Positions 45,378 to 55,090 of a DNA stretch of 64,000 bases are shown piece by piece. The notes below the pieces were generated by a model. The model was not told the origin of the DNA. It saw only the letters and a program-made list of their open reading frames with translations, and made no database searches. Location of the stretch: NCBI GenBank assembly GCA_008729055.1, contig SDUX01000006.1, positions 1,869,501-1,933,500 on the forward strand, written 5' to 3'. The number at the start of each line of letters is the position of its first letter. Within the stretch, counting starts at the first letter, position 1. The translations under genes and the position numbers were made by a program. The DNA is from Pyropia haitanensis (Eukaryota > Rhodophyta > Bangiophyceae > Bangiales > Bangiaceae).

Positions 45378-46105
45378 GATAGTGCTACTCGTTCGACGTG
45401 TTGTGCGAATCGCCTTGAGAATCCTGCAAAATTCGCTGTCGCATGCCTGGACTCGAACCCACACCAGTGATAATAGGCTCGCGTCCCAAGCACACACGCG
45501 TTCTGAGTTTTGAATAGGACATTTTAGATGAAACTCGATTAGCCCCCGACGAGCTGTCATATTTTCGTTACAGCTTCAAAGGTTCATGACTCTAGTCAAT
45601 GTCACCCATAAGTACGTACGTTCGCACAAATGTTGGGCTTATCAAGCTGTCTCCTTTATTGATTCGTTCATGCTTCAAGGGATTGCCCCTTCCGCGGCTG
45701 ACTGGAGAAGCAGCCACCGCACGAGCAGCCGTCGACGCTCCCCTTCGGCCAGTAGTGCTGCGAATCGCCGCACTCCAACCCAGCGGTGACTGATGCTGCC
45801 GGCGGGCGCCGGCCCCTCCCGCCCCGGCCTCTCCGGCAGCGGCGGCCGCCGCCCGCCACCAACCCCAACCCCTGCCGGTTGCCGCTGCCCCCCGCCGCCA
45901 GCCGCTAGCGCTATCGACACCCAACTCCCATTGGCCGGCGGCCGCGTGCCGGCCTGTGCGTACTGGCAGCCGTTACCAGTCCCTTGTGCTTCGGCGCACT
46001 GCTGTCCCAGCAGGCAGACGCCTCCAACCGGCGAGTGTCCTCTCCGCAGCATCTACACCAAAACCAGTATTTACGTACATGACAAATTGAAAGCCCAAGA
46101 GTGGG
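45348..46105. other. Spacer between the two 169-bp repeats
   Basis: No coding sequence recognised. 45440-45500 (minus strand) contains a tRNA T-arm-like box, GGTTCGAGTCC, without a foldable tRNA. 45780-45960 is GC-rich. The whole 45178-46274 block could be a small terminal-repeat element or a partial tandem duplication. Confidence 0.5.
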
Positions 46106-46274
46106 ACCAAACTTCAACGTGTTCTATGGAACTGTGCGGACTTGATAAAATCACAAAACAATTCTATTGACCAATTCGTAATAGTTAACCTGGCAACGAT
46201 CAAGTCGAATTGTACTTCTCGCATTCACGCGTGCCACGGCTCACGGATGCCACGGCTCACGAGTAGTACTACTC
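46106..46274. repeat. 169-bp direct repeat, copy 2
   Basis: Second copy of the repeat at 45178-45346, same orientation, ending in GAGTAGTACTACTC (46261-46274). The sequence diverges abruptly on both sides. It lies about 720 bp upstream of the Fanzor start codon. Confidence 0.88.
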
Positions 46275-46876
46275 AAGTAAGTCCGAGTAATTGGATCGCA
46301 CAAAAGTAAGTCGTCCGTAATTTAATACAAGCTGTGCCGCCTTATTCGTCGCCGGCGCCGTCGGCGCCGCCGCCGCGCCCGTTGCCGTCGCCGCCGACCC
46401 CGTTGCCGCCGTTGCCGGCGCCGGCGCCGCTCTTGGCGGCCGCCGCGACCGCCAGCACGGCAGCACTTGCAGCCTCGCGTAAAATTTGTGACGCTGATCC
46501 CCACCCAGACGCCGGTCGGAAGGCGTGAATTACGTTGACCGCCCCCGCCCGGACATCTGACGGACGACCTCGCCGACAGATCTCCTTGAGCTCCCGACGT
46601 CGCCGGTGTTCCTTGTGTTGCGCACGTCGCCAGGGTGACGCCGCTCACCAGACCCCCCCCCCCCCCCCCCCCCCCTCTTCAACCCCCCCTCCCGCGGCCC
46701 CCCCGCCTCAGGTCCACGTGGCGCACGCACAGGCCACCCCCCCCCCCCCTCCCCTTCCACGCAAAATGCGGATGCCGCGGGGTGGATGAGATCCCCAGAT
46801 ACTGCCGCGCCCGGCGCGTAGCAAGTCCGCCCGCTGAGCCCGCGCGGGGGGCTCCCCCCCGACGCCTGGCGCCCCC

Positions 46877-46883
46877 ATATAAG
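46877..46883 (+). promoter_or_regulatory. TATA-like box upstream of the Fanzor gene
   Basis: ATATAAG lies 113 bp before the proposed ATG in an otherwise GC-rich stretch. Position and sequence suit a core promoter element; this is inference. Confidence 0.45.
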
Positions 46884-46995
46884 CGGGGCCGCTCCCTGCC
46901 GTCCCCGCCCCCCGCCACCACTGGGACGGCAGCACCAGACCGTGCCAAGGAGCACGCGTCCCCCCCACCGGCTCCCGACGTCCGCGGCGCTTGCA

Positions 46996-49182
46996 ATGGA
47001 GCCGGACGAGGAGGAGCCGGGCGCCGGCCCTCAAGACGAAGGACCGCACGGACACGGCGCAGACGCCGACGACGCCCTCCCGCCCGGAGATGGCGCCGCG
47101 TCGGGCGACGACGCCGACCCGCGGGAGGTGGCCGAGCTGGAGGCCGCCGTGCACCTCAAGCAGGGGCGCCTCCGCGGGCTGCTGCGCCGCATGGGCGAGG
47201 CGCGGGCGCGGCGCCCGCAGCTGCCCGACGGCGCCGCGCTGGACGCGGCCCTCGCCAGAATGACGGCGGCGGCGGCCGCCGCAGCCGGGGCGCCCCACGA
47301 AGCCTCGCCCACCACCGACGGCGCGGTGGCGGCGTCGGGCGCCGCCCTGGAGGCGGCCACCACCCCGGCGGTGGCGGGCGCGACCGCGTGGGTGGACGCG
47401 CACCACCCGTTGGACGACGACGGCCTTTTGGCGCAGCGGGCGCGGCGGGCGGCGTCCCTGATTGGGAGCACCTCCCGCGGCATGGCGCGGCGCGTGGCAG
47501 AGGTGGAGGACCGCCGCGGGGCGGCGCCCGGCGGCCGCCCCTGCGCCCGCTGCCGCCAGCGGTCTCACAAGACGGGGGCGGCGACGTGCCCGGCCACGGC
47601 GGTGGGCGGCGACAAAAACCCGCACGCGTACGACCGCGGGGAGGACCCCGCCGCGTCCGACCCGTACGCCTGCCGGGCGACGGGCACGTCGTCGGTGATG
47701 GTGCCCGTCGCGGCGGTCCTGCGCACCCTGCCCGCGAGCCCCGACGGAACGGCGCACGCCGTCGTGCGCGGCGGCTTCCTCGCCACCGCCGAGCACCACA
47801 CGCAGCTGCACTTCACGCTGACGCTGGTGTGGCTCAACACCGTGCACACCCTCTTTGGCGCCGTCAAGGCGGACGGGTGGGCGGCGGCGCTGCCCGGCCC
47901 CGCCGGCTGGGGCGAGTACTGGAACTGGGTGGCGTACGCGGTCTGCTGCCGTGGCGCACACGGCGGCAGCCTGCCCGCCGGCGTGAAGTGCGGCAGCTGC
48001 GGGCGGGCGCGGGACAACACGTTGTGCGGGCCTGCTGCGCGTCGGCTGTCGGTGTCCTACCCGGCCTTGATGGACGCCACGCGTAACGCCATGGACGCGC
48101 TCGCGTCTTCCTTTGACGCCGCGTGCCACGACCACCTGCCGCACGGCAACAGCCACGCGCGGTGGCGAGGGGTGGTGACCACCATCGTCACCCACACGGC
48201 GAGGACGGTGGCGGTCGCCACCCGGCGGCTGGCGTGGCGGGTGGCCACAATGGTGGTGGATGCGGCCGACGCCCCCGCCTCTGGCGAAGAGCAACGCGGA
48301 CGGCGCCGCGCCGCGGTCTACGCCGCCGCAAGGAGCTGCCTGGAGCGGGGGAGCGACGCGCCCCACGCGGCGCACGCGGCCAAGCTGGACGCCCTACCCC
48401 CCGACGTGCGTGCGGCGGCGCTCAGGGAGATTGCCGACGCGCGGGTGCGGGCGCAGCCGGCGCCCGTGCAGGGTACCCCACCGCTGTTCCCCACAGGCGG
48501 GGCGCACGTGGTCGCGCGCCGGTGGGCAGAGTACATCCCGTACCTGCTGCACGTGCAGGCGGAGGGGGTGGTGGACAAGCCCTTCTCGCTGGTGCCTGGC
48601 AAGGCCGCCACCCTGCACGGGTATGGCACGGTGACCAAGGCACGCCTGGGCCCGCTCATCCGGCGCGCCTGGCCCGCACACCGCGAGCTGTACGAGGACG
48701 TCCGTCGGCGGGGGGCGGCGGCCATTGCGGGACTCCTGGGGCTGGAAACTGCGCGGTGCACCTCCGGCGCCAACCTCCGCTCCAACGGGGAGGGGGTGGT
48801 CTTCACGCTGTCGCGGCCGGCGACGGCCGCCGAGGCCGAGGCCGCGGACGTGGCGGCCGTGACGCGCAAGGCCAACGGCAGCCGGGTGCAGTCGCGGGTG
48901 CAGGGGAGCCCCACCACGCAGCTGGAGAAGCAGGGCTTCCCCATCGCCGCCGTCAAGACCCTCACCGTTGTGTCGGCAGACCCCGGCAAGGCCACCGTCC
49001 TGACGGCCGTCTCGTCTGGGCCGACGGCAGCGGCATGGGGCGACCGCCCGTGGGTGCGCCGCCGCCGGCTGGCGCGGTCGCGGCTGGTGGCGGCGGACGC
49101 GCTCACCCGCGCGGCGCTGGCGCTAGACGCCGTCGTCTGGCGCGCCGCCGCCCTGGCGCCGGCCGAAGCGGCGGCGGCAGGC

Positions 49183-49225
<43 letters not shown>

Positions 49226-50967
49226 GCGGGGCCCCACCGGGAGCCCTCACCCCCTCTCCGGCGTGGAGAAAGCGCAAGGCCGCCCCCGGCGGCGCAGAGC
49301 AACGGCAGCCGCCGTGCGGCAACGCGGCCACGACTGGACCGCCTCGCGGCGGCGCCGCCGGCGGGACAGCCGCGCCGGCGCCATCGGTGCGCCCGCCGTC
49401 GGAGAGAACCGCGCGGGGGCCGGCAGCCTCCCTCCGGCGCGGCGCCGTGCGGCGCCTGCGGGCCGTGGCGCAGCGCCTGGTGGTGGCCACCGGCAATGGC
49501 CGGTGGCGGGTGCCGCGTCACGCGGCCGTCGACGTGGCGCTCGGCTGCCTGCGCCGGGCCGCCGCCGGCTGGGTCCGGCCGCGAGTGGCAGACGGGCGGC
49601 CCGACGGCGCCGCGTTCGCGGCGTGCAAGACGGCGGCGGCGGCGCAGGACGTGGCCGCCGCCGGCGCGTTTGCGTCCGCCTTGGACGGCCTGACGGCGCG
49701 CGTGGCAGACGCGGTCGGGGCGACGCGGGGGTGGCGGGCGCCCCCCCCCGCGGGCGCCGTGTACACCCTGACCAGGGGCCGCTACACCGAAGCTGCAGGC
49801 AACGGCATGACGGCGCGGGCGGCGGCGGCGGCGCACCGGCGGGAGGCGGCGCAGCGGCTGGCCGCGCTCCAGCTGCCGCCGGCGACGACCCCCGAGGTGG
49901 TGGCCGCGCACGACACGGTGCGGACGGGCGACGCGGCGGCGGTGCTGGCGGCCAGCCGCCAGTGGATGGAGTCACGCCGCCAGCCGCAGTACAGGGCGGT
50001 GTGGGGCGCCGCGGCGACGGCCGGCCAGCGCAAGGCGCGGGTGCATCAAGTCATCCGACGGCGGCGGCTGGGCGAGGCCGTGGCGCGGGAGCTCACGGGT
50101 GGCCGCCTCCGCCGCGTCGTCAACCGCTCGGCGGTGGTGGTGGTGGTCGGGCAGGCGGCCACCCGAGGGGGCGCCACGTGGCTCCGCCGCCACCTCCGCC
50201 GGCTGTGCTGGATGGTGGACGCAGACGAGCACAACTCGAGTCAGGCGTGCGCCGGCTGCCGCCAGCAGCTGGCGGTCGTGTACGCGTCGGCAGCGGCGCC
50301 GCCGCCCGTACCCCGCGGCACCCTGATCTGTGGGCGGCGGCGGGGCCGCCGTGGCCGGCAGGGGCGCCCGCGTGCGCCGCCGACGGCCGGCTGGGAGCGC
50401 ACGCAGCCGGTGCGCTCCGCCGCGCGACGGGCGGCCTGTCGAGCAGAGGCTGCCAAGATGGCGGCAGAGCGGGCGGTCAAGCACCCACCCCCGGCGAGGG
50501 TCGTGTTTCGTGCCCCCGCCGCCGCGGGGGTGTGGGGCGTCAAGCGCTGCGTGGAGCGGGCGTGTTCGCGGCAGCTGGTCAACCGCGACGTGAACGCGGC
50601 GGCCAACATGGGGTGGAAGGCGCTGCGGCAGATACGGCAGCTGCCGTGCCACCCGTTTATGCGCCCGCAACGCGTACGACGGCCGAGGCTGGGAGGCGGT
50701 GACGACGGCGAGGCGGCGGGCGCCGCCGCCGCAGACCGAGCTGGCGACGGCGCCTGCGGCCGTCCCCCAGGCGCCGCAGTGGTGGCGGTCGCCACGGGCG
50801 ACGCGGGCGGGGAGGCGGCTGTCGGACCGGATGGCGACGGCGGGGCGCGGACGGCGGTGGTGGCGGACACGCACACGGTGGCAACCACGGAGCTCGCCAG
50901 AGCGGCAGAGACGGGAGACGGTGCGCCAGCGGTGGCGGGCGGCGGCCGGGCAACTTCCGTGGCGTGA
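46996..50967 (+). CDS. Fanzor (eukaryotic TnpB-like RNA-guided nuclease homologue)
   Basis: One uninterrupted 1323-codon frame with no introns. The C-terminal half has the split RuvC nuclease of TnpB/Fanzor. Motif I is TVVSADPGKATVL (Asp662). Motif II is VDADEHNSSQACAGC (Glu1078), running directly into the first zinc-ribbon pair Cys1085/Cys1088. A second cysteine pair follows (Cys1185, Cys1190), then motif III, LVNRDVNAAANM (Asp1198). All three catalytic carboxylates are present. Known Fanzors and TnpBs are programmable, omega-RNA-guided DNA nucleases carried by transposons; activity of this copy is inference. The protein is longer than most. The N-terminal half has its own CxxC clusters (CARCRQRSHKTGAATC from Cys183; KCGSCGRARDNTLC), and a poly-Ala tract interrupts RuvC after motif I. 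ATG 46996 is the first in frame; upstream only a GTG at 46942 is open. A structured flank follows the stop. Confidence 0.92.
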
Positions 50968-51141
50968 GTCGGTTCCACACCGCGGTACTCACGGCACGAT
51001 AGCCACCGGCCGCCGAGTGCCACGAGCTCGGTTCACCCCTCTCTCCGACGAGCCGCGTGCGGGTTTTCGTCGGATGTTCAGATTGCGTGTGAGGGGGGTT
51101 ACTCTGCTATCGCAGAGTTTCTCCCCGGGGGCCGGTCCCCC
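50964..51141 (+). ncRNA. Candidate omega-RNA (guide RNA scaffold) region
   Basis: Four stem-loops follow each other from the Fanzor stop codon on. (1) 50964-50992: GTGAGT-CGGT / ACCG-ACTCAC, overlapping the stop. (2) 51045-51073: CCGACGA / TCGTCGG with inner CCGC / GCGG. (3) 51101-51118: ACTCTGC-TATC-GCAGAGT, perfect. (4) 51127-51141: GGGGG / CCCCC. In TnpB and Fanzor loci the guide RNA scaffold is encoded at and beyond the 3' end of the nuclease gene, so position and structure fit. The guide portion and the element's right end were not identified. GC-rich DNA forms hairpins easily, so this remains a prediction. Confidence 0.4.
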
Positions 51142-52044
51142 CACGTGCATACTCAAACCTACGGTACCGGTTCTGTGTGTGTGTGTGTGTCCCTAACCAC
51201 CCACACGCGTTGGTGGCTACCACCAACCACGGCCGTGGCCGGCGTGAGCAATGGCGATGACCGCCACACGGCCCGCCGCCAGAGACTGGGGGCAGGGGAG
51301 CCAGACCTGGACGGGTGGACGGGTGAGCGCCCGGCTGCAACAATTCCTACGGTCGCTGGGGACGGCGCCCCGGCAGAGTGAGTGCTCTTGGCTGCACGAC
51401 GGCGGTGGAGGGAAACCGTACCCTTCCTACTGCCGCCAGCGCCCATCGCTGCGCGGTCCCCCGAGCGTGTACGCCCAGCTGCCGCCGGACGCCGATGGCG
51501 CTTCCCGGTCGGCTGCACCTGCCAGCACGGGCGCCACCCGACTCGCCGCGGCCGCAACAGTCGGAGCCGCACAGCGGGCATCTGAAACTGGGACGCGGCA
51601 GCCGCCAGCGCCGCCGCGTGGGCAGCGAGTCGCGCCCGCCACTGGCCGGCCGGCACGCACGACAGCGGCGGCGGTGGCGGCGGTGGTGGCGATAGTGACG
51701 GCGGCGGCGGCGATACCTGTGGCGGCGGAGTTTGGCGCCACCCTCGCACCTCCGCCCCAAACCGCCCAGGGGTATGGTGTCGCCCGCCCCACCGAGTACG
51801 ACGCAGGCACCAACAGGCAGGTCGGTGCAAACTGGCGTGACGGCAGTTTCAAGCCTGGCGCGCACAAGTGCACAAGCGCACACGCGTCGTGCCCCTCCCA
51901 CCGACGCTCTCCCCCCCCAACAAAGCGCAGGGACAAAATAAAGGGAGCGGCAGCCTATAGGCAGGACGCCACCCGGGCAAAATGACACGGGGTGGGTGAC
52001 GGGTTACCACCTTAAAAAAAAAAAGCCAGACGCAGCACCCGGCT
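51142..52044. other. Region downstream of Fanzor
   Basis: Contains a (TG)n microsatellite at about 51174-51190. A 244-codon plus-strand frame from ATG 51251 to 51985 has no recognisable domain and overlaps equally long minus-strand frames, so it is not called as a gene. 51930-52025 is AT-richer with an A-run at 52013-52024. The right boundary of a Fanzor element, if there is one, should lie here. Confidence 0.4.
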
Positions 52045-52794
52045 TCACGCCGCATCGGCCGTCATGCCAGCGTTTGGCAGTTCCGCAGCCGGCGCGGGCG
52101 ACGCCTCGTCCGCAGTGGCGGGCGCCTGCGCGTGCACCGCTGCGTCCACGGCAGCACGCACGTCATCAAAGCGGTTCCACGCCACCGCCCGGGCAAACGT
52201 GCGGCGGCCGCCGCGGATGACCATAAAGTAAGGGAGCTGCTCCACGCCGAGGCGGGTGCAGAGTTCGGCGTGGCGGCTGAAGTCCATCGCGTAGCACGCC
52301 ACGGCCGCCGGCTGGCCGGGCTGACCAGAGGATGTCGTACCCCCCGCCGCCAACGGCTGGTCGGGCCCGGCGTCCGCTGCGGCGGCCCCGGTGGCATAGG
52401 CGGCCGCCATGCGCTCGTACTTGACGCGCACCCCCGCGCAGCTGCGGCAGGAGGGCGCGTGGAACTGGACCACCGACACCGCCTCGGCGGCGCCGGGCGT
52501 CGACAGGCCGGCCGACAGGGCGGCCAGCAGCTCCCGCCCTGAATGCAACACCGTAACGGCCGCGGCGGGGGCGGCGGGCGTAACACCGGGCTCGGGGGGG
52601 TGAGCGGCAGAGGGGGCGGGCGTCTCGGCGGGCGTCTCGGCGGGCGTCTCGGGCGCGGCCAGCGCCACCGTGGGTGGCCGCCCGACGGGCAAACGCGGCG
52701 CACCCACTCTTGCACGAGCGGGGCAGGCGGTGACAGTGGCAAGCCGGGTAACCCTGGGGGGCAAGCCACAGGGCGCCGTCGCAAAGGCAGCCAT
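52045..52794 (-). CDS. Thioredoxin-like protein, probably organellar
   Basis: 249 residues in one exon. The Trx-like region reads VVQFHAPSCRSCAGVRVKYE with the redox pair Cys116-x-x-Cys119 (CRSC instead of CGPC), followed later by YAMDFSRHAELCTRLGVEQLPYFMVIRGG, where LPYF supplies the cis-Pro. The variant active site and the FHAPSC context resemble atypical plastid thioredoxins of the ACHT type. About 90 residues precede the domain; they are Ala/Pro/Thr-rich and acid-poor at the very N-terminus, fitting a transit peptide, with a 12-bp tandem repeat encoding TPAE units. ATG 52794 (MAAFATAPCG) is the first true ATG. It is divergent from RPS23. Confidence 0.8.
   Translation of the reverse strand: MAAFATAPCGLPPRVTRLATVTACPARARVGAPRLPVGRPPTVALAAPETPAETPAETPAPSAAHPPEPGVTPAAPAAAVTVLHSGRELLAALSAGLSTPGAAEAVSVVQFHAPSCRSCAGVRVKYERMAAAYATGAAAADAGPDQPLAAGGTTSSGQPGQPAAVACYAMDFSRHAELCTRLGVEQLPYFMVIRGGRRTFARAVAWNRFDDVRAAVDAAVHAQAPATADEASPAPAAELPNAGMTADAA
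52617..52653. repeat. 12-bp tandem repeat (three copies)
   Basis: ggcgtctcggcg repeated three times; it encodes the TPAE repeat in the leader of the thioredoxin-like protein. Confidence 0.8.
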
Positions 52795-53334
52795 GTCGGC
52801 GATGAGGGCCACGGGAAAGGCGGGGCGAGGGAGGAATAGGGACAGGGTAGCAATTAGACGCGAGAGGAGCGGTAACGGTAGTAGGGCGGAGGACCAGGTG
52901 GAGTCCGAGACCTGTGGTTGTGGTTGAACGGTGACTTTCTGTGATATCCTTTCAAAAGCAATATTTGTGATTTCGTGAAAAGTGAATTCCTAGCAATTCA
53001 GCGCATGTGCCATGCTGCGTTGTAAAACTGGACTACGACTCTTCATCTTCGAGGGTATGCTACTTTACACACCAGCTGTCTCTCCGTAAAGCAATAGTAA
53101 GTAGATTGTGGAACATACAAGGTCGGCACGATCGACCGGGTAGATAATCGTGCATCTCTGTATTTGCGTCGATCAATGTTGCAGCGGTCCTTGGCACGAC
53201 CGAGAACCCCCCGCGTGGTGGTCGTCGTCGGCTCCACCGTCGACCACCGTGGCGTACCTACGACGCCTTAGTCGACGCCGCCCCACCAACCTCTTCCTGT
53301 TGCGCTTCTTCGTACCTCCAGTCGGTTTGTCACC
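52795..53334. promoter_or_regulatory. Divergent promoter region TRX-like / RPS23
   Basis: 540 bp between two divergent start codons, much less GC-rich than the average of the window (52920-53170). It must contain both promoters and the 5' UTR of the ribosomal protein gene. No TATA box was identified. Confidence 0.5.
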
Positions 53335-54162
53335 ATGGGTTCTGGGTACGTAGTGCTGCTGCTGTTGTCTCGTTGCTGCTGCCTACTTCCTGTTCTGGTC
53401 GGAGACCGGTTTGTGCCAGCTGTGTCCCATGCTGGTGGCGAGACCGTGGCCGCATCCTGTGTCTGGTCCAGTGGTGCAGCGTCGGCTGTGCCTCATCACT
53501 GGACGCGTTTTCCGCGGTGGTTTCGCGGGCGCGATGGGCGAGGCAGATTGTGTCGGCGTGGACGGGCGTGACGCTTGCGGCGGCCGAGTCCGCAGATCTT
53601 TGCGTGGCTCCTCTCTATGTTGTGGTGTCATGCGGCCTGTGGTGGACATGGTGTGGTCTTTTTCTGACACTTGTTCTCTCTCCCTCGTCCGTTATTGTGA
53701 GCTTCTTGTCGTTCTTCTTGTTACCCGTCTCTCAGGAAGCCCGCGGGTATCCGCGCCGCCCGTAAGCTCAAGAACCACCGCCGTGAGCAGGTATGGCACA
53801 ACAAGAAGTATGCGCGGAAGCATTCCGCCACGGCCCTGAAGGCCAACCCCTTCGCCGGCGCCTCTCACGCCAAGGGCATTGTGCTGGAGCGGATTGGTAT
53901 TGAGGCCAAGCAGCCCAACTCTGCTATCCGGAAGTCGGTTCGGGTGCAGCTGATCAAGAATGGCAAGAAGATTGCTGCGTTTGTGCCCCGCGATGGGTCG
54001 CTCAGCTACGTCGAGGACAATGACGAGGTGCTGGTGTCTGGGTTTGGTCGCGCCGGTCACTCTGTAGGTGATCTGCCCGGTGTGCGGTTCAAGGTTGTGA
54101 AGGTGGCGGGTGTGTCGCTGTTGGCGCTCTTTTTGGAGAAGAAGGAGAAGCCCCGCTCTTAG
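53335..54162 (+). CDS. RPS23: 40S ribosomal protein uS12 (RPS23), two exons
   Basis: Component of the decoding centre of the small cytosolic ribosomal subunit. Exon 1 is only 11 nt (53335-53345, encoding MGS and two bases of the next codon). The intron 53346-53735 has GTACGT and TCTCTCAG ends. Exon 2 is 53736-54162. The product has 145 residues, starting [15 protein letters not shown], against about 143 in animals. Conserved parts include [29 protein letters not shown] (contains the proline hydroxylated by OGFOD1-type enzymes in other eukaryotes) and [14 protein letters not shown]; it ends KEKPRS. Codon use is more moderate than in neighbouring genes, as expected for a highly expressed conserved gene. 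Call secure. Confidence 0.97.
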
Positions 54163-55090
54163 ACTGGTGTGTAGGGGACAAGCCTGTGGGTGGGCATCTA
54201 TCTTTTTTTTTTTCCGATGCCGTCCCGTGGTATGCTTGCACGAGATCTGATCGCGGCTGGCAAACACAGTCACTTGTATACTTTCCTCCCGTATATCACT
54301 TGATGCGACTTGACGCTTGTGAGCGACATCAGATGCGTCCGCATATCAGCATCCAAGTTCCATGCAGGTACAAGCCTTCGCCCTTGTCGAGTGGTATTGT
54401 CGTACCGCAGCTCTGGTGTTCTTTCGTATGCACTGGTCCAGAGATGGGTGGTTGTGAAGTGACAACTGTACGCTCGTTCGTGGCGCTGAGAACGGGACTT
54501 GAAAGGGGCCGGCGAGCTTGGGGGGTCGAGACGTGACACGGTATGGTGCGTGGAGGTGGCCGAGGGCGTGAGTCGTGCAGCTGTCAGAGAGAGCTTGGGG
54601 TGTGGAGGAGTGAGCAGGTAGGTGTGTGGCATGGATCAGTTAGTGGGCGTGAAGTGTGCAGGACGGAGCTGGTAGACTTCATGGCGGAGTGGAGGAGCGT
54701 ACATGGTCGCGTGAAAGAGCTGTCGGCGTAGGTCCGAATTCCGAGAATGGCACATGGCTCCATTCGAAAGAGGACCGGTTCATGACCTTCCACCGTGGTG
54801 TCTATGCGAGCCAACGAGTGGGATACAGCACCATAGCGCGGCTATATGATACCAGCTGGTGGGTGCGAGCCAGTTCCTACGGCCGTACTTGCGACGTTTG
54901 CGAACGGCTGCGCCTGGCGCACCAGTTGTGCCTGTTCCGCCGGCTGTGCCTGTTCCACCAGCGTCAGCGCTCAATGCACACGAACCATGAATACAAAGGG
55001 TACCAATTACTTACAACATGACGATACCCCGAAAAGAGAGACACAGAAGAGGTGTAGAGGAAACGGATAGATAGTTGACCCAACACGGCA
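54163..55090. other. Convergent 3' region RPS23 / CCT gene
   Basis: About 930 bp of nearly normal composition. A T-run at 54203-54213 follows the RPS23 stop. Only short open frames; no gene recognised. Confidence 0.5.

Noticed and set aside
45440..45510. tRNA-like T-arm (minus strand, GGTTCGAGTCC, next to a CTTGGGA loop-like sequence)
   Set aside because: The box matches a pol III B-box, but T-stem pairs mismatch, no matching acceptor or D-arm was found, and the variable region does not fold. At most a degenerate tRNA-derived (SINE-like) fragment.
45178..46274. Reading the 169-bp repeats as LTRs of a TRIM retroelement
   Set aside because: No TG...CA ends, primer-binding site or polypurine tract recognised; left as a direct repeat pair.
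46942..46995. GTG-initiated N-terminal extension of Fanzor
   Set aside because: Nuclear genes start with ATG; the first in-frame ATG is at 46996.
46996..50967. Prokaryotic IS200/IS605 insertion or bacterial contamination as source of the TnpB-like gene
   Set aside because: Flanking genes are eukaryotic and spliced, the protein is far longer than TnpB, and no TnpA was found, so a eukaryotic Fanzor is the better reading.
51251..51985. 244-codon frame downstream of Fanzor
   Set aside because: Starts with ATG but overlaps similar-length frames on the other strand, has no recognisable domain and shows no coding-type pattern by eye.
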